Below, piece by piece: positions 7,792 through 16,585 of a stretch of 64,000 nt of DNA; the first letter of the stretch is position 1; every line of letters starts with the position of its first letter. Both the position numbers and the translations under genes were made by a program. Source of the stretch: UBA5796 sp040752455 (GTDB lineage: Bacteria; Chloroflexota; Anaerolineae; Anaerolineales; Villigracilaceae). Location of the stretch: contig JBMOMN010000012.1 of assembly GCA_049324115.1 (NCBI GenBank), positions 1-64,000 of the forward strand, given 5' to 3'. The notes beneath the pieces are model-generated. The model was given only the letters and a program-made list of their open reading frames with translations, was not told the origin of the DNA and ran no database searches.

Positions 7792-8329
7792 CCTGACCAT
7801 CCGCCGCATGGAGCCGGAAGATCTCGAACTGGTCTTCCTGCTCGATTGCATGAGTTTCAGCCTGCCCTGGTCGCTGAATTCGTATAAGTTCGAGTTGACG
7901 AACCCGGCCTCGCGTCCCTGGGTGGTGGAAGTGACCCTGCCGCCGCAGGCCGGGCCGCTGGAGTACAATCCGCCCCATCCGGTGGCAGTGAGCGGGCAGG
8001 TGCGGCAGCCCGGCGAAAAAGCCATCCTTGCCATGATAGTGTTGTGGCTGATCATGGACGAGGGCCACATTGCGACCATAGCCGTCCACCCCGAATGGCG
8101 GCGCATGGGCATCGCCCGCAAGCTATTGCGTCACGCCTTGGAGCAGGCCGCCAGGGAAGGGGCGCGCACCGTCATGCTCGACGTGCGGGACGGGAATTTC
8201 CCGGCCCAGGCGTTGTATGCCGAGTTCGGTTTCGAGGTCGTGGGGCGGCGGCCCGGTTATTACAAGGATAACGGCGAAGACGCGTTGTTGATGACCGCGA
8301 CGCTGGAAAGGAGAAAGGATGACCGCTGA
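7784..8329 (+). CDS. rimI: ribosomal protein S18-alanine N-acetyltransferase (RimI family)
   Basis: A 181-residue GNAT acetyltransferase. The start at 7784 was preferred to one six codons upstream because it overlaps the tsaB stop. The acetyl-CoA loop reads HPEWRRMGIARKLLRHAL (Q/RxxGxG/A type). LDVRDGNFPAQALYAEFGFEVVGRRPGYYKDNGEDALLM is the standard RimI C-terminal pattern. There is an extra 20-30 residue insertion around 40-75 (SRPWVVEVTLPPQAGPLEYN) compared with E. coli RimI. It presumably acetylates the N-terminus of ribosomal protein S18, or other proteins. Confidence 0.85.
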   Translation: MPDLTIRRMEPEDLELVFLLDCMSFSLPWSLNSYKFELTNPASRPWVVEVTLPPQAGPLEYNPPHPVAVSGQVRQPGEKAILAMIVLWLIMDEGHIATIAVHPEWRRMGIARKLLRHALEQAAREGARTVMLDVRDGNFPAQALYAEFGFEVVGRRPGYYKDNGEDALLMTATLERRKDDR

Positions 8330-8957
8330 AGATACCCTGGCCCAGATTGCCAAAGAAGTGGCTGTCTGCACCAACTGTGACCTGCACAAGGGCCGCAAAC
8401 TGGCTGTCCCCGGCGAAGGCCCGGCGGAGGCCGAGATCATGCTGATCGGCGAAGGCCCCGGCTTCTACGAAAACGAGCAGGGGCGGCCCTTTGTCGGCGC
8501 GGCGGGGCAATTTTTGGAACAGTTGCTGGGACAGGCCGGGTTGAAACGCAGCGACGTGTGGATCGGCAACGTGGTCAAGTGCCGCCCGCCCAACAACCGC
8601 GACCCGATGCCCGAAGAACTGGCCGCCTGCGACCTGTACCTCGAACGCCAGATCGCGGCCATCAACCCGAAGATCATCATCACCCTGGGACGCTTTTCGA
8701 TGGGCAAGTTCATGCCGGGCGCGCGCATCAGCAGCGTCCACGGGCAGATGCGCCAGATCGGGGGCCGGTTCGTGATCCCGATGTTCCACCCGGCCGCGGC
8801 CCTGCACAACCCGACCTACAAGCCGCTCATCCTGCAAGATTTCGCCCGCCTGCCGCAAATGCTGGAACAGGCCCGGACGGCGCTGGGGAAAATGTCGCCT
8901 GCGCCGGCCGAGCCGGAGACGCCGAAGGAAGAACCCAAGCAGTTGAATCTATTCTGA
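8319..8957 (+). CDS. udg: uracil-DNA glycosylase, family 4 (iron-sulfur)
   Basis: A 212-residue protein. Cys residues for the 4Fe-4S cluster are present: VCTNCDLHKGR (two Cys near the N-terminus), VVKCRPPNNRDP and ELAACDLYLERQI. The catalytic region is LIGEGPGFYENEQGRPFVGAAGQFLEQLL and the second motif is MFHPAAALHNPTYK. These are the marks of thermophile-type family 4 UDG, which removes uracil from DNA. It overlaps rimI by 11 nt and is the last gene of the operon, followed by two hairpin terminators. Confidence 0.92.
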   Translation: MTAEDTLAQIAKEVAVCTNCDLHKGRKLAVPGEGPAEAEIMLIGEGPGFYENEQGRPFVGAAGQFLEQLLGQAGLKRSDVWIGNVVKCRPPNNRDPMPEELAACDLYLERQIAAINPKIIITLGRFSMGKFMPGARISSVHGQMRQIGGRFVIPMFHPAAALHNPTYKPLILQDFARLPQMLEQARTALGKMSPAPAEPETPKEEPKQLNLF

Positions 8958-8983
8958 ATATTGCACCGGCGTCGGGCAAATAT

Positions 8984-9015
8984 AAAAAGGCCCGGCAACC
9001 AGGCTGGGCCTTTGT
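8984..9015 (+). terminator. hairpin terminator after udg
   Basis: AAAGGCCC (8986-8993) pairs with GGGCCTTT (9006-9013), extended by one further pair and a wobble, followed by a short T-rich tail. It closes the tsaE operon. Confidence 0.7.
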
Positions 9016-9024
9016 TATAATCTT

Positions 9025-9048
9025 AGCGCCCCTTTCGGGGCGCTTTCC
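9025..9048 (+). terminator. second hairpin terminator
   Basis: AGCGCCCC (9025-9032), loop TTTC, GGGGCGCT (9037-9044), then TTTCCC. A stable perfect stem that backs up the terminator 12 nt upstream. Confidence 0.65.
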
Positions 9049-9149
9049 CAATGTTACTCACATTGGGGATGGATAGGCATATTATAAGGCTTTCGAATCC
9101 TCTGTCAAGGGAGGAGAAACTGGTAACTACCCACATCTTGGCGCAACCC

Positions 9150-9335
9150 GATCCGGCGGACTAAAGTCCTGCCTCAGTACATGAAAGTCGGATACCGACT
9201 CGGAGAGCCAGTCCGAAGGACTTTCACGAACTGGGCAGGCGGCTTCCCTGGCACCGCCCGCCATTACAATCCCCGAAGTGAAACGGAGTGGGACGAAGTC
9301 CCCGAAGCGCAGCGGAGCGGGAGGGCAGGTGTAGC
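9150..9335. repeat. cluster of short hairpin repeats
   Basis: A non-coding spacer with successive small hairpins: GGACTAAAGTCC, AGTCGGATACCGACT and AGTCCGAAGGACT. Two versions of the word CCCGAAG(T/C)G(A/C)A(A/G)CGGAG follow. A related palindrome (GCGGACTTCAGTCCGC) starts the array at the end of the window. Open reading frames here have no recognisable protein features. Confidence 0.55.
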
Positions 9336-9379
9336 CCCGAGATTCCGAGTTGTGGGTATTTACCAGAGGAGAAAAGACA

Positions 9380-10027
9380 ATGTATCGGACGACGGTATAC
9401 ATTGACGGGTACAACCTATATAACGGCATTCGAAGGATGTATAAAAGCCCCGACACTCCTTATGATCCCAATGCCTGGCGTGAAGCGTTATGGCTCGACA
9501 TCGAGAAATTAGCAATTTCATTCCTGAACCCCACACAAGAACTAACTTCGGTGAAGTACTTTACTGCAAGAATTTCAGGTCCCAAAAGCAAAGTTGACCG
9601 GCAAAGTGATTACCTGGATGTCATCCAGACATTGCCGAAAGTTCAAATTATCGAAGGCAAATACCATGATAATAACCCGGTGATTTGCCAGCATTGTGGA
9701 AAAACTACCTATGTCTCGAAAGAAAAACAAACAGATGTGAACTTCACTACGGAACTTCTTGTTGACACAATTGAAGACAAATATGACTCGGCGTACCTGG
9801 TAACTGCTGACAGCGATTATAAGGCTCCGCTGGTCTATATCAAGTCCAGGTATCCTCAGAAACGCATCTTCATGGAGTTCGTCGAGACCAACTTTTCGAA
9901 TGTTTTGGCCCGGCTATCTTATCGAACTTACACCATAAAACGCGACAGACTCTTGGCATGTCAGTTGCCCGATGTGGTAACTCTACCCAACGGCTATAAG
10001 ATTCGCCGTCCGTCCAAATGGAAATAG
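9380..10027 (+). CDS. NYN domain protein (LabA/DUF88-like), putative RNase
   Basis: A 215-residue protein started at the ATG at 9380, which has GAGGAG just upstream. The PIN-like NYN fold is visible as VYIDGYNLYNG (Asp at about residue 8), the mid-domain KQTDVNFTTELLVDTIEDKYDSAYLVTADSDY, and a C-terminal basic tail. The acidic residues are the expected metal ligands of a nuclease. A CQHCGKTTYVSKEK insertion with a CxxC pair lies near residue 105. Composition is more AT-rich than the flanks. A distant relative lies at 36734-37348. Role is unknown; family members act in RNA turnover or defence in other bacteria. Confidence 0.75.
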   Translation: MYRTTVYIDGYNLYNGIRRMYKSPDTPYDPNAWREALWLDIEKLAISFLNPTQELTSVKYFTARISGPKSKVDRQSDYLDVIQTLPKVQIIEGKYHDNNPVICQHCGKTTYVSKEKQTDVNFTTELLVDTIEDKYDSAYLVTADSDYKAPLVYIKSRYPQKRIFMEFVETNFSNVLARLSYRTYTIKRDRLLACQLPDVVTLPNGYKIRRPSKWK

Positions 10028-10063
10028 AAGAGGGGAACGCCATCAAATTACAGAGGATTTCGA

Positions 10064-11386
10064 ATGACCATCAAAAACACGCTCACCAAAAAACTGCAAG
10101 ACAAGACCGCCAATATTGCCATCCTGGGCATGGGCTACGTGGGACTGCCGCTGGCGGTCGTCTTCGGCGAGGCCGGGTTCAAAGTCACCGGCGTGGACCC
10201 GGACAGACGCAAGATCGAGGCCCTCAACCGGGGCGTCTCCTACATCCCGGACGTGAAGACCGAGGTGATCGAGGCGCTGGTCAAGTCCGGGAACCTGGCC
10301 GCTACGACCGATTTCTCGGTGCTGAAAGACATGGACGCGGTCAGCATTTGCGTCCCGACCCCGCTGCGCAAGACCGGCGACCCGGACATGTCTTTCATCC
10401 TGTCCGCCACCGACGAACTGGCGAAATACATGCACAAGGGGATGGTGGTCGTGCTCGAATCGACGACCTATCCCGGCACGACGCGGGAGGTGCTGCTGCC
10501 CAAACTGGGCGACGAAAACGGCCTGACCGTGGGCGAGGACTGGTTCCTGGCCTTTTCGCCCGAACGGGTGGACCCCGGCCGCGAGGACTGGACCACGATC
10601 AACACCCCCAAGGTCATGGGCGGGATCACCGCGGCCTGCTCCGAAGTCGCCTCGGCCTGGTACAGCGGCGCGATCCAGACCGTGTTCCCGGTCTCGTCGG
10701 CGGAAGCGGCCGAGATGGCGAAGCTGCTGGAGAACACCTTCCGCATGATCAACATCGGCCTGGTCAACGAGCTGGCGATCATGTGCGAGCGCCTGGGCGT
10801 GGACGTGTGGGAGGTGATCGAGGCTGCGGCCAGCAAACCGTTCGGGTTCATGAAGTTCACCCCGGGTCCGGGGCTGGGCGGGCACTGCATCCCGATTGAC
10901 CCGCTCTATCTCTCGTGGAAGATGAAAACTTTTCACTACAACGCCCGTTTCATCGAGTTGGCTTCCGAGATCAACACCAACATGCCGCGCTACGTCGTCA
11001 GCCGGGTGCTGGATGCGATGAACGACCGGGGCAAGGTGCTGAAAGGCAGCCGCGTGCTGGTGCTGGGCGCGGCTTACAAACCCGATATTGACGACGTGCG
11101 CGAGTCCCCGGCCCTGGACGTGATCGGCCTGCTCAAGCAGAAGGGCGCCCAGGTCGAGTACCACGACCCGCACATCCCGCACATCCACCACGAATACGAC
11201 GGCTGGCAGATGGACAGCGTGACCGACCTGATGGCCGCCGTCCGGGCTGCGGACGCGGTGGTGATCGTCACCAACCACAAGGCCTACGACTATCCTGCCA
11301 TCCTCGAAGCCGCCCAATTCATCTTCGACGGGCGCAACGCGTATGGCAAACTGGCGAAGGATGATCCCAAAGTCGTCAGACTCTAA
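10064..11386 (+). CDS. nucleotide-sugar dehydrogenase (UDP-GlcNAc/UDP-ManNAc 6-dehydrogenase type)
   Basis: A 440-residue three-domain enzyme. The NAD site is ILGMGYVGLPLAVVF, followed by VPTPLRKTGDPDMSF and ESTTYPGTTREV. The catalytic Cys is in PGPGLGGHCIPIDPLYLSWK, and the C-terminal domain has GAAYKPDIDDVRESPALD. These match the WbpA/WbpO/Ugd superfamily: two-step oxidation of a UDP-hexose (or HexNAc) to the uronic acid. The WbpA-like GGHCIPIDP and PTPL patterns favour a UDP-N-acetylhexosamine substrate, but this is an inference. AGAGGA precedes the ATG. It is the first gene of the large glycan operon and precedes an epimerase. Confidence 0.85.
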   Translation: MTIKNTLTKKLQDKTANIAILGMGYVGLPLAVVFGEAGFKVTGVDPDRRKIEALNRGVSYIPDVKTEVIEALVKSGNLAATTDFSVLKDMDAVSICVPTPLRKTGDPDMSFILSATDELAKYMHKGMVVVLESTTYPGTTREVLLPKLGDENGLTVGEDWFLAFSPERVDPGREDWTTINTPKVMGGITAACSEVASAWYSGAIQTVFPVSSAEAAEMAKLLENTFRMINIGLVNELAIMCERLGVDVWEVIEAAASKPFGFMKFTPGPGLGGHCIPIDPLYLSWKMKTFHYNARFIELASEINTNMPRYVVSRVLDAMNDRGKVLKGSRVLVLGAAYKPDIDDVRESPALDVIGLLKQKGAQVEYHDPHIPHIHHEYDGWQMDSVTDLMAAVRAADAVVIVTNHKAYDYPAILEAAQFIFDGRNAYGKLAKDDPKVVRL

Positions 11387-11387
11387 A

Positions 11388-11443
11388 CGCAACACGCTGC
11401 ACGTGCTTCGTGTAGCATGTTGTGTGTTGCATCACTGTGAGGA
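11388..11443. repeat. CGCAACACG-type spacer repeat with inverted half
   Basis: CGCAACACGCTGCACGTGC, then GTGTTGC in the reverse sense, forming an imperfect hairpin between two genes. Relatives of the CGCAACACG word occur at 12455-12480 and 41846-41890 and inside several coding regions. Confidence 0.5.
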
Positions 11444-11446
11444 AAC

Positions 11447-12427
11447 ATGGCCCACTATTTAGTCACCGGCGCGGCCGGGTTCATCGGGGCGCGCACCGCC
11501 GAAGCGCTGATCGAGCAGGGACATACCGTCGTCGGCGTGGACAACCTGAACGACGCCTACGACGTCCGCATGAAGGAACACCGCCTGGGCAAGTTGCAGG
11601 CCCTCCCCGGCTTCGAATTCGTCCGTGATGATATTTCTGATCGCGGCATCCTCAACCGCCAATCCCCTATTACCGGGCGCAAATTCGATGCGGTGATTAA
11701 TTTGGCCGCCCGTGCCGGCGTCCGCTTCAGCGTGGAGGATCCCTGGGTCTTCCTCGAGTCGAACGTGATGGGCACGCTCAACATGCTCGAACTCTGCCGC
11801 CAGACCGGCTGCCCGAAGTTCCTGCTGGCCTCCACCTCCAGTATCTACGGGGCCAACCCGCCCTACCCGACCCCGGAAACTTCGTCCAGCAGCGAGCCGC
11901 TCCAGCCCTACGCAGCCAGCAAAAAAGGCGCGGAGGTGCTGGCCCACTCGTACCACCACCTTTACGATATTGACGTGAGCGTGGTGCGCTATTTCACCGT
12001 CTACGGCCCGGCGGGACGCCCGGACCTGGCCATGTTCCGCTTCGTGCAATGGATCAGCGAGGGACGCCCGGTACGGGTCAACGGCACGGGAGAGCAATCC
12101 CGCGGCTTCACCTACGTGGACGACATCGCCCGCGGCACCATCGCCGCCCTCCAGCCGCTCGGCTACGAAGTCATCAACCTGGGCGGGCACGAGGTCATCA
12201 CCATCAACGACCTGATCAAAATGACCGAGGAACTGGTCGGCAAAAAAGCGGATATCCAGTATGGCCCGCCCAACCTGGCGGACATGTTCCAGAATTGGGC
12301 GGACGTCTCGAAGGCGCGGCAGATGCTTGCCTGGCAGCCGCAGGTGGGCCTGGTCGAGGGCATGTCCCGCCTGATCGCCTGGTACAACGCCGAACGGGAA
12401 TGGGCGAAAGACATCGTTACTCTGTAG
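11447..12427 (+). CDS. NAD-dependent epimerase/dehydratase (UDP-glucuronate 4-epimerase-like SDR)
   Basis: A 326-residue extended SDR. The nucleotide site is LVTGAAGFIGARTAEALIEQGH, then VDNLNDAYDVRMKEHRL, which is characteristic of UDP-uronate 4-epimerases. The active site is ASTSSIYG with PYAASKKGAEVLAHSYHHLY (YxxxK), followed by RYFTVYGPAGRPDLAMFRF. It likely interconverts UDP-glucuronate and UDP-galacturonate or their 2-acetamido versions, fitting the dehydrogenase just upstream. GAGGAAA precedes the ATG. Confidence 0.8.
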   Translation: MAHYLVTGAAGFIGARTAEALIEQGHTVVGVDNLNDAYDVRMKEHRLGKLQALPGFEFVRDDISDRGILNRQSPITGRKFDAVINLAARAGVRFSVEDPWVFLESNVMGTLNMLELCRQTGCPKFLLASTSSIYGANPPYPTPETSSSSEPLQPYAASKKGAEVLAHSYHHLYDIDVSVVRYFTVYGPAGRPDLAMFRFVQWISEGRPVRVNGTGEQSRGFTYVDDIARGTIAALQPLGYEVINLGGHEVITINDLIKMTEELVGKKADIQYGPPNLADMFQNWADVSKARQMLAWQPQVGLVEGMSRLIAWYNAEREWAKDIVTL

Positions 12428-12483
12428 CGCGTGGTGCGTAATATGCCGGGCAATTCACGCAACATGCAACTCGCAACATTTGT

Positions 12484-13839
12484 ATGACTTCACCCGACTC
12501 AAAACCCTCCTGGCTGCGTGACCCCCTGCTCACCCGCGTCCTGCGCAACAGCAGTTATCTCTTCGGCAGCCATAGCCTGTCGGCGGGGCTGTCGCTGGTG
12601 CAGGGCATCCTGGCCGTGCGCCTGCTCGGCATCGCCGACTGGGGCCTGGTGACGGTCATCACCACTTTTGCGGTCAACGTCAACCGCCTGCTGACCTTCC
12701 GCATGAGCGAGGTGGTGGTCAAGCACATGGGCGCGGCCCTGACTGCCGGGAAGAAAGACGAGGCCGCCGCAGTGGTCAAAGCTGCCGGGCTGGTGGAGAT
12801 CGCCATGTCTGCCCTGGCCTTCCTGGTCGTGCTGGCGCTCGCGCCGTGGGGCGCGGTCCGTTTCGGGAATGATCCGCAAACAACTCACTGGTTTTCGCTC
12901 TACGGGATCATCCTGCTGGGCAACCTCCTCTACGAGACCTCCACCGGCGTGCTGCAAGCCACGCGCCGCTTCAACCGTCAGGCCGGGATCAACCTCACCC
13001 AAAGCGGGATCACCTTCGGGGTCGTGGGAGCGGCGTTCCTGGTCAACCTTTGGGTTGGCGGGCTGCCCCAATCCACATTGATCTTTTACGTGTTGATGGC
13101 TTATATCCTCGGAAAAGTTTACGCCGGGCTGTCGGTCGCCATCCTGGCCCTGTGCGAACTCAAGGACCTGCTTGGCCCCGGCTGGTGGCGCGTCCCGCTC
13201 AAAATCCTGCCCGGCAAGCGCGGCCTGGCCTTTTTTGCGCTGAACACCAACCTGAACGGCACGGTCAACCTGTTCGTGCGCGACAACATCCCGCTCTACA
13301 TGAGTTCGCTGCTCGGCACGACCGAGGTCGGTTATTTCAACATCGCCATGAAACTCATCACGCCCATCCAGCTGATCCTCGACCCGTTCATCTGGCCGAC
13401 CTACGTGGAAATCACGGACAGCGTGGCCGCCCAAAAGTGGGCCGAGACCCGCCGCCTGCTCAAACGGGTCAGCCTGATCGCGGCGGGCGTGGTCGGGACC
13501 CTGGGCGGGGGCCTGGCCCTGGTGGGCTGGTGGCTGATCCCGGCCCTCTACGGTGCGGAGGCCGCGCCGGCCTACCCGGTCTTGCTCATCCTGCTGGCCG
13601 GATACGGCACGGCCAACGTCCTGCAATGGAACCGTCCGTTGCTGCTGGCGCTGGGCAAGCCGCAGGTCCAGGTGGCCGCCTCAGCCCTGGTCGGCGCGGC
13701 CGAAGTGGCGCTCATCTTCTGGCTCGTTCTCCGATACGGCTACCTGATGATGGCCGCCATCCTCTCCGGCTATTTCATCCTGTCCATCGGCTACATCGCC
13801 TGGCGCGGCCTGCACGAGATCAATCGTAAATCCCAATGA
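12484..13839 (+). CDS. Wzx-like oligosaccharide flippase
   Basis: A 451-residue protein with about 12-14 predicted membrane segments, no charged catalytic motifs, and the Wzx/MATE-like (polysaccharide biosynthesis protein) pattern: NSSYLFGSHSLSAGLSLVQGILAVRLLG at the N-terminus and DPFIWPTYVEITDS in the middle. It would flip undecaprenyl-linked oligosaccharides from the cytoplasmic to the outer face of the membrane. The leader has no Shine-Dalgarno and consists of CAACATGCAACTCGCAACA repeats. It overlaps the next glycosyltransferase by 4 nt. Confidence 0.8.
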   Translation: MTSPDSKPSWLRDPLLTRVLRNSSYLFGSHSLSAGLSLVQGILAVRLLGIADWGLVTVITTFAVNVNRLLTFRMSEVVVKHMGAALTAGKKDEAAAVVKAAGLVEIAMSALAFLVVLALAPWGAVRFGNDPQTTHWFSLYGIILLGNLLYETSTGVLQATRRFNRQAGINLTQSGITFGVVGAAFLVNLWVGGLPQSTLIFYVLMAYILGKVYAGLSVAILALCELKDLLGPGWWRVPLKILPGKRGLAFFALNTNLNGTVNLFVRDNIPLYMSSLLGTTEVGYFNIAMKLITPIQLILDPFIWPTYVEITDSVAAQKWAETRRLLKRVSLIAAGVVGTLGGGLALVGWWLIPALYGAEAAPAYPVLLILLAGYGTANVLQWNRPLLLALGKPQVQVAASALVGAAEVALIFWLVLRYGYLMMAAILSGYFILSIGYIAWRGLHEINRKSQ

Positions 13840-14957
13840 AAATCGTCGCCATTGCCATGTCGCGCATCCCGGCCTACCTGGCCAACGGCATCCAGGTGAT
13901 GAAGACCTGCCAGGCCATGGCCCGGCTCGGCCACGACTTGACCCTGCTCCTGCCCGACCTCGAACCCGGCGCGCCCATCAGCCGCGACTGGGAGGCCCTC
14001 GCCGCCCATTACGGCCTGCAAACCCCCTTCCGCCTCGAATGGCTCAAAACCCCCGGCCGCCGCCTGTTCACCTACCGGGCCGTCCGCCGCGCCCGCACCC
14101 TCCAGCCGGACCTGCTCTATGCCTGGCCGGTCCACTCGGCGGTCTTCGGACTGCTGGCAAAACTCCCCGTCTTGCTCGAACTCCACGAAACCCCGCAGGG
14201 ACGTTTCGGGCCGTTCCTGTATCGCCGTTTCATCCAAATCCCCGGCCGGAAGCGCCAGGTCTGCATCACCCAGGCCTTGTGGGATATTCTAAAGCGGGAT
14301 TTTGGCGGGACTCTCGAGACGGTCATCGCCCCCAATGGGGTGGATTTGGAGCGCTTCGCCTCGTTACCGGACCCCGGGCCTGCCCGCCGTCAAATCGGCC
14401 TGCCCGACGCCCCGACCGTCGCCTGCACCGGCCACCTGTACGCCGGCCGCGGCATGGACCTGTTCCTGCAACTCGCCCTCGCCTTCCCTGAGACGCAGTT
14501 CCTGTGGGCCGGGGGTCGTCCCGCCGACGTGGCCCTCTGGCAGTCCTGCGCCGCCGAAATGAATCTGTCCAACGTGACCTTCACCGGTTTCATCCCCAAC
14601 GACGAGCTGCCCCGCTACCAGGCCGCCGCCGACGTGCTGCTCATGCCCTACGAGAAAACGATTGCGGGCAGCAGCGGCGGGGACTCGGCCGCGGTCGCCA
14701 GCCCGATGAAAATGTTCGACTACATGGCCGCCGGGCGCGCCATCCTGACCAGCGACCTGCCCGTCATCCGTGAAATCCTCGATGAGACCAGCGCCGTCTT
14801 TTGTCCCCCCGGCGACCTCCCCGCCTGGACGGAAGCCCTGCGCGCCCTGCTGGCCGACCCGTCCCGACGCGGCTCCTTGGCCCGCGCCGCCCAGGCCGGG
14901 GTCCAAAATTACACCTGGCTCGAACGCTCCCGCCGAATACTGGAGGGTTTGGGATGA
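13836..14957 (+). CDS. glycosyltransferase family 4
   Basis: A 373-residue GT-B protein. The N-terminal domain begins MKIVAIAMSRIPAYLANGIQVMKTCQAMARLGH. The C-terminal donor-binding domain has VIAPNGVDLERF, ACTGHLYAGRGMDLF, FTGFIPNDELPRYQAAADVLLMPYE, and ASPMKMFDYMAAGRAILTSDLPVIRE with the conserved E. It retains the GT4 layout and acts in the cytoplasm on a lipid-linked acceptor. ATGA overlaps with both the flippase upstream and the membrane protein downstream suggest a single translational unit. Confidence 0.85.
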   Translation: MKIVAIAMSRIPAYLANGIQVMKTCQAMARLGHDLTLLLPDLEPGAPISRDWEALAAHYGLQTPFRLEWLKTPGRRLFTYRAVRRARTLQPDLLYAWPVHSAVFGLLAKLPVLLELHETPQGRFGPFLYRRFIQIPGRKRQVCITQALWDILKRDFGGTLETVIAPNGVDLERFASLPDPGPARRQIGLPDAPTVACTGHLYAGRGMDLFLQLALAFPETQFLWAGGRPADVALWQSCAAEMNLSNVTFTGFIPNDELPRYQAAADVLLMPYEKTIAGSSGGDSAAVASPMKMFDYMAAGRAILTSDLPVIREILDETSAVFCPPGDLPAWTEALRALLADPSRRGSLARAAQAGVQNYTWLERSRRILEGLG

Positions 14958-16567
14958 ACGAAAAACCCTTCACCGCGAAGACACGAAGCACGCAAAGTTT
15001 TTATAAAAATGTCTTCGCGCTCTTCGCATCTTCGCGTTTTTCTATAATCTTTGCCATTATTCTCGCCGTGTTCCTTTCTTTCCTCAGCCCCGGCAACTTC
15101 TGGCTGGGATGGCTGGCCTATGCCGCCATCCTCGTCCCCGGCGGATTGGCGCTAACCGCTGCCTGGCGCTGGGCGGGCGGGGGCAAGTCCCTGGCATGGA
15201 TGCTGGCCCTGGCTTTTCTCCTGCGTCTGGCTGCCGGGCTGGCCTTCACCCTCCTGCTGCCTGCCGCCGGGTACGACAATCCCACCCAGAACGCCGGTTA
15301 CGTCTTCTACGACGCCTTCCGCCGCGATACCCAGGCCTGGGACCTGGCTGGATCGTCCGCCCCGATCTGGCAAGCCTTCAGCAAATCCTACTCCACCGAC
15401 CAGTACGGCGGCCTGCTGGCCCTGAGCGGACTGCTCTACCGCTACTTCTCGCCCGACGCCCACCGCCAGATGCTGCCGGTCGTAGTCGGCGCGCTGGTTT
15501 TTGCCCTCGGCGCGGCCTTCCTGTTCAAAGCAACCAAATCAGCTTTCGACGAGCGCGTGGCCGTCCTCGCCGGGTGGATTTTCGCGCTCTATCCCGAATC
15601 CGTTTTGCAAGGCAGTTCGCAGATGCGCGAACCCTTCCTGATGGCCTTCGCGGCGATGGCCTTCTTCGGCGCGGTGGCCTGGCCCGACTCCCGCCGCCGG
15701 GCCGGGACGTGGCTGGCCGTTTCCCTGGCCGGGATGCTGCTCGTTTCGCCGGGGATCGCGTTGGTTACGTTAATCGTGCTGGCAGGCTGGCTCTACTTTG
15801 GCGGCGAAAAAAGCCGCATCTCGTGGCCGGCCGTCATCGTCGCCGGGCTGGTCTTTGTCGCCGCCCTCGTCCTGTTCGCCTGGGGCGCTTCGCGCGGCGA
15901 CACGGGCGGGTCGCCGCTGGCTGCCGCGCTCGACTGGTTCAAGGAAGCCGTCAAATGGGACGCCTACCTGCTCGACCGAAGTTCCGGCTGGGTGCAAAAA
16001 CTCTTCGACGAAATGCCCGCCGCCCTGCGCCTGCCCTTCATCGCTGTCTACGGGATGCTCCAACCCGTCCTGCCTGCCGCAGTGGTCGAACCCGGCCTGC
16101 CGCTCTGGAAAACCGTCGGGGTGCTGCGCGCCCTCGGCTGGTACGCGCTCGTCCCGTTGCTGGGCTACGGCCTGCTGGCAGCCTGGCGGACGCCGGAACT
16201 CCGTCAGCGGCGCGGGCTGCTCTGGCTGGGGACGGTCAGTTGGGTCTGGATCCTGGTGACGGCATTGCGGGCGGGCGGCGACCTGTGGGACAACCCGCGT
16301 TACCGGGTCATTTTGCTGGCCTTCCAGGCCATCCTGGCCGCTCAAGCCCTGACCGGTTGGTCTGCCCGCCGCGACCCCTGGCTGCCGCGCCTGCTGACGG
16401 TGGAAGCAATCTTCCTGCTGGTCTTCAGCCACTGGTACGCGGCCCGCTACTTCCACTGGCCGGGACAGTTGCCTTTCTTCGGGATGGTGGTCTTGATCCT
16501 GGGGCTGAGCGGCCTGGTGGTTGGAGTCGGCTTTTGGCGCGACCGCAGGCCCAAAGTCCAGGGGTAG
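14954..16567 (+). CDS. polytopic membrane protein, GT-C/Wzy-like
   Basis: A 537-residue protein with about 12 hydrophobic segments. YGGLLALSGLLYRYFSPDAHRQ and the EXXL-type GSSQMREPFLMAFAAMAFFGA segment resemble PMT/GT39-like or polymerase-like membrane enzymes; it could be the polymer ligase/polymerase of this cluster. The ATG at 14954 overlaps the upstream stop (ATGA). However, residues 6-29 (PFTAKTRSTQSFYKNVFALFASSR) are encoded by a dispersed repeat (14971-15040). An in-frame GTG at 15068, preceded by a TATAAT at 15043, could be the original start. Specific function not assigned. Confidence 0.6.
   Translation: MNEKPFTAKTRSTQSFYKNVFALFASSRFSIIFAIILAVFLSFLSPGNFWLGWLAYAAILVPGGLALTAAWRWAGGGKSLAWMLALAFLLRLAAGLAFTLLLPAAGYDNPTQNAGYVFYDAFRRDTQAWDLAGSSAPIWQAFSKSYSTDQYGGLLALSGLLYRYFSPDAHRQMLPVVVGALVFALGAAFLFKATKSAFDERVAVLAGWIFALYPESVLQGSSQMREPFLMAFAAMAFFGAVAWPDSRRRAGTWLAVSLAGMLLVSPGIALVTLIVLAGWLYFGGEKSRISWPAVIVAGLVFVAALVLFAWGASRGDTGGSPLAAALDWFKEAVKWDAYLLDRSSGWVQKLFDEMPAALRLPFIAVYGMLQPVLPAAVVEPGLPLWKTVGVLRALGWYALVPLLGYGLLAAWRTPELRQRRGLLWLGTVSWVWILVTALRAGGDLWDNPRYRVILLAFQAILAAQALTGWSARRDPWLPRLLTVEAIFLLVFSHWYAARYFHWPGQLPFFGMVVLILGLSGLVVGVGFWRDRRPKVQG
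14971..15040. repeat. CGAAGACACGAAG-type hairpin repeat within a coding region
   Basis: ACCGCGAAGACACGAAGCACG followed, after an AT-rich centre, by TCTTCGCGCTCTTCGCATC in the opposite sense, giving an imperfect long hairpin. The same kind of element is intergenic at 30340-30405 and 48203-48268. Here it lies in frame at the N-terminus of the membrane protein. Confidence 0.6.
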
Positions 16568-16585
16568 GCGGGTGGCAAATTCGGT

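Noticed and set aside
9150..9335. CRISPR-like array or small RNA gene at the hairpin cluster
   Set aside because: The hairpins differ from each other and have no constant repeat-spacer period; no cas genes nearby.
10018..10899. Second open frame inside the nucleotide-sugar dehydrogenase gene
   Set aside because: It overlaps an obvious dehydrogenase in another frame and its composition (Arg, Gly and Pro runs) is that of frame-shifted GC-rich DNA.
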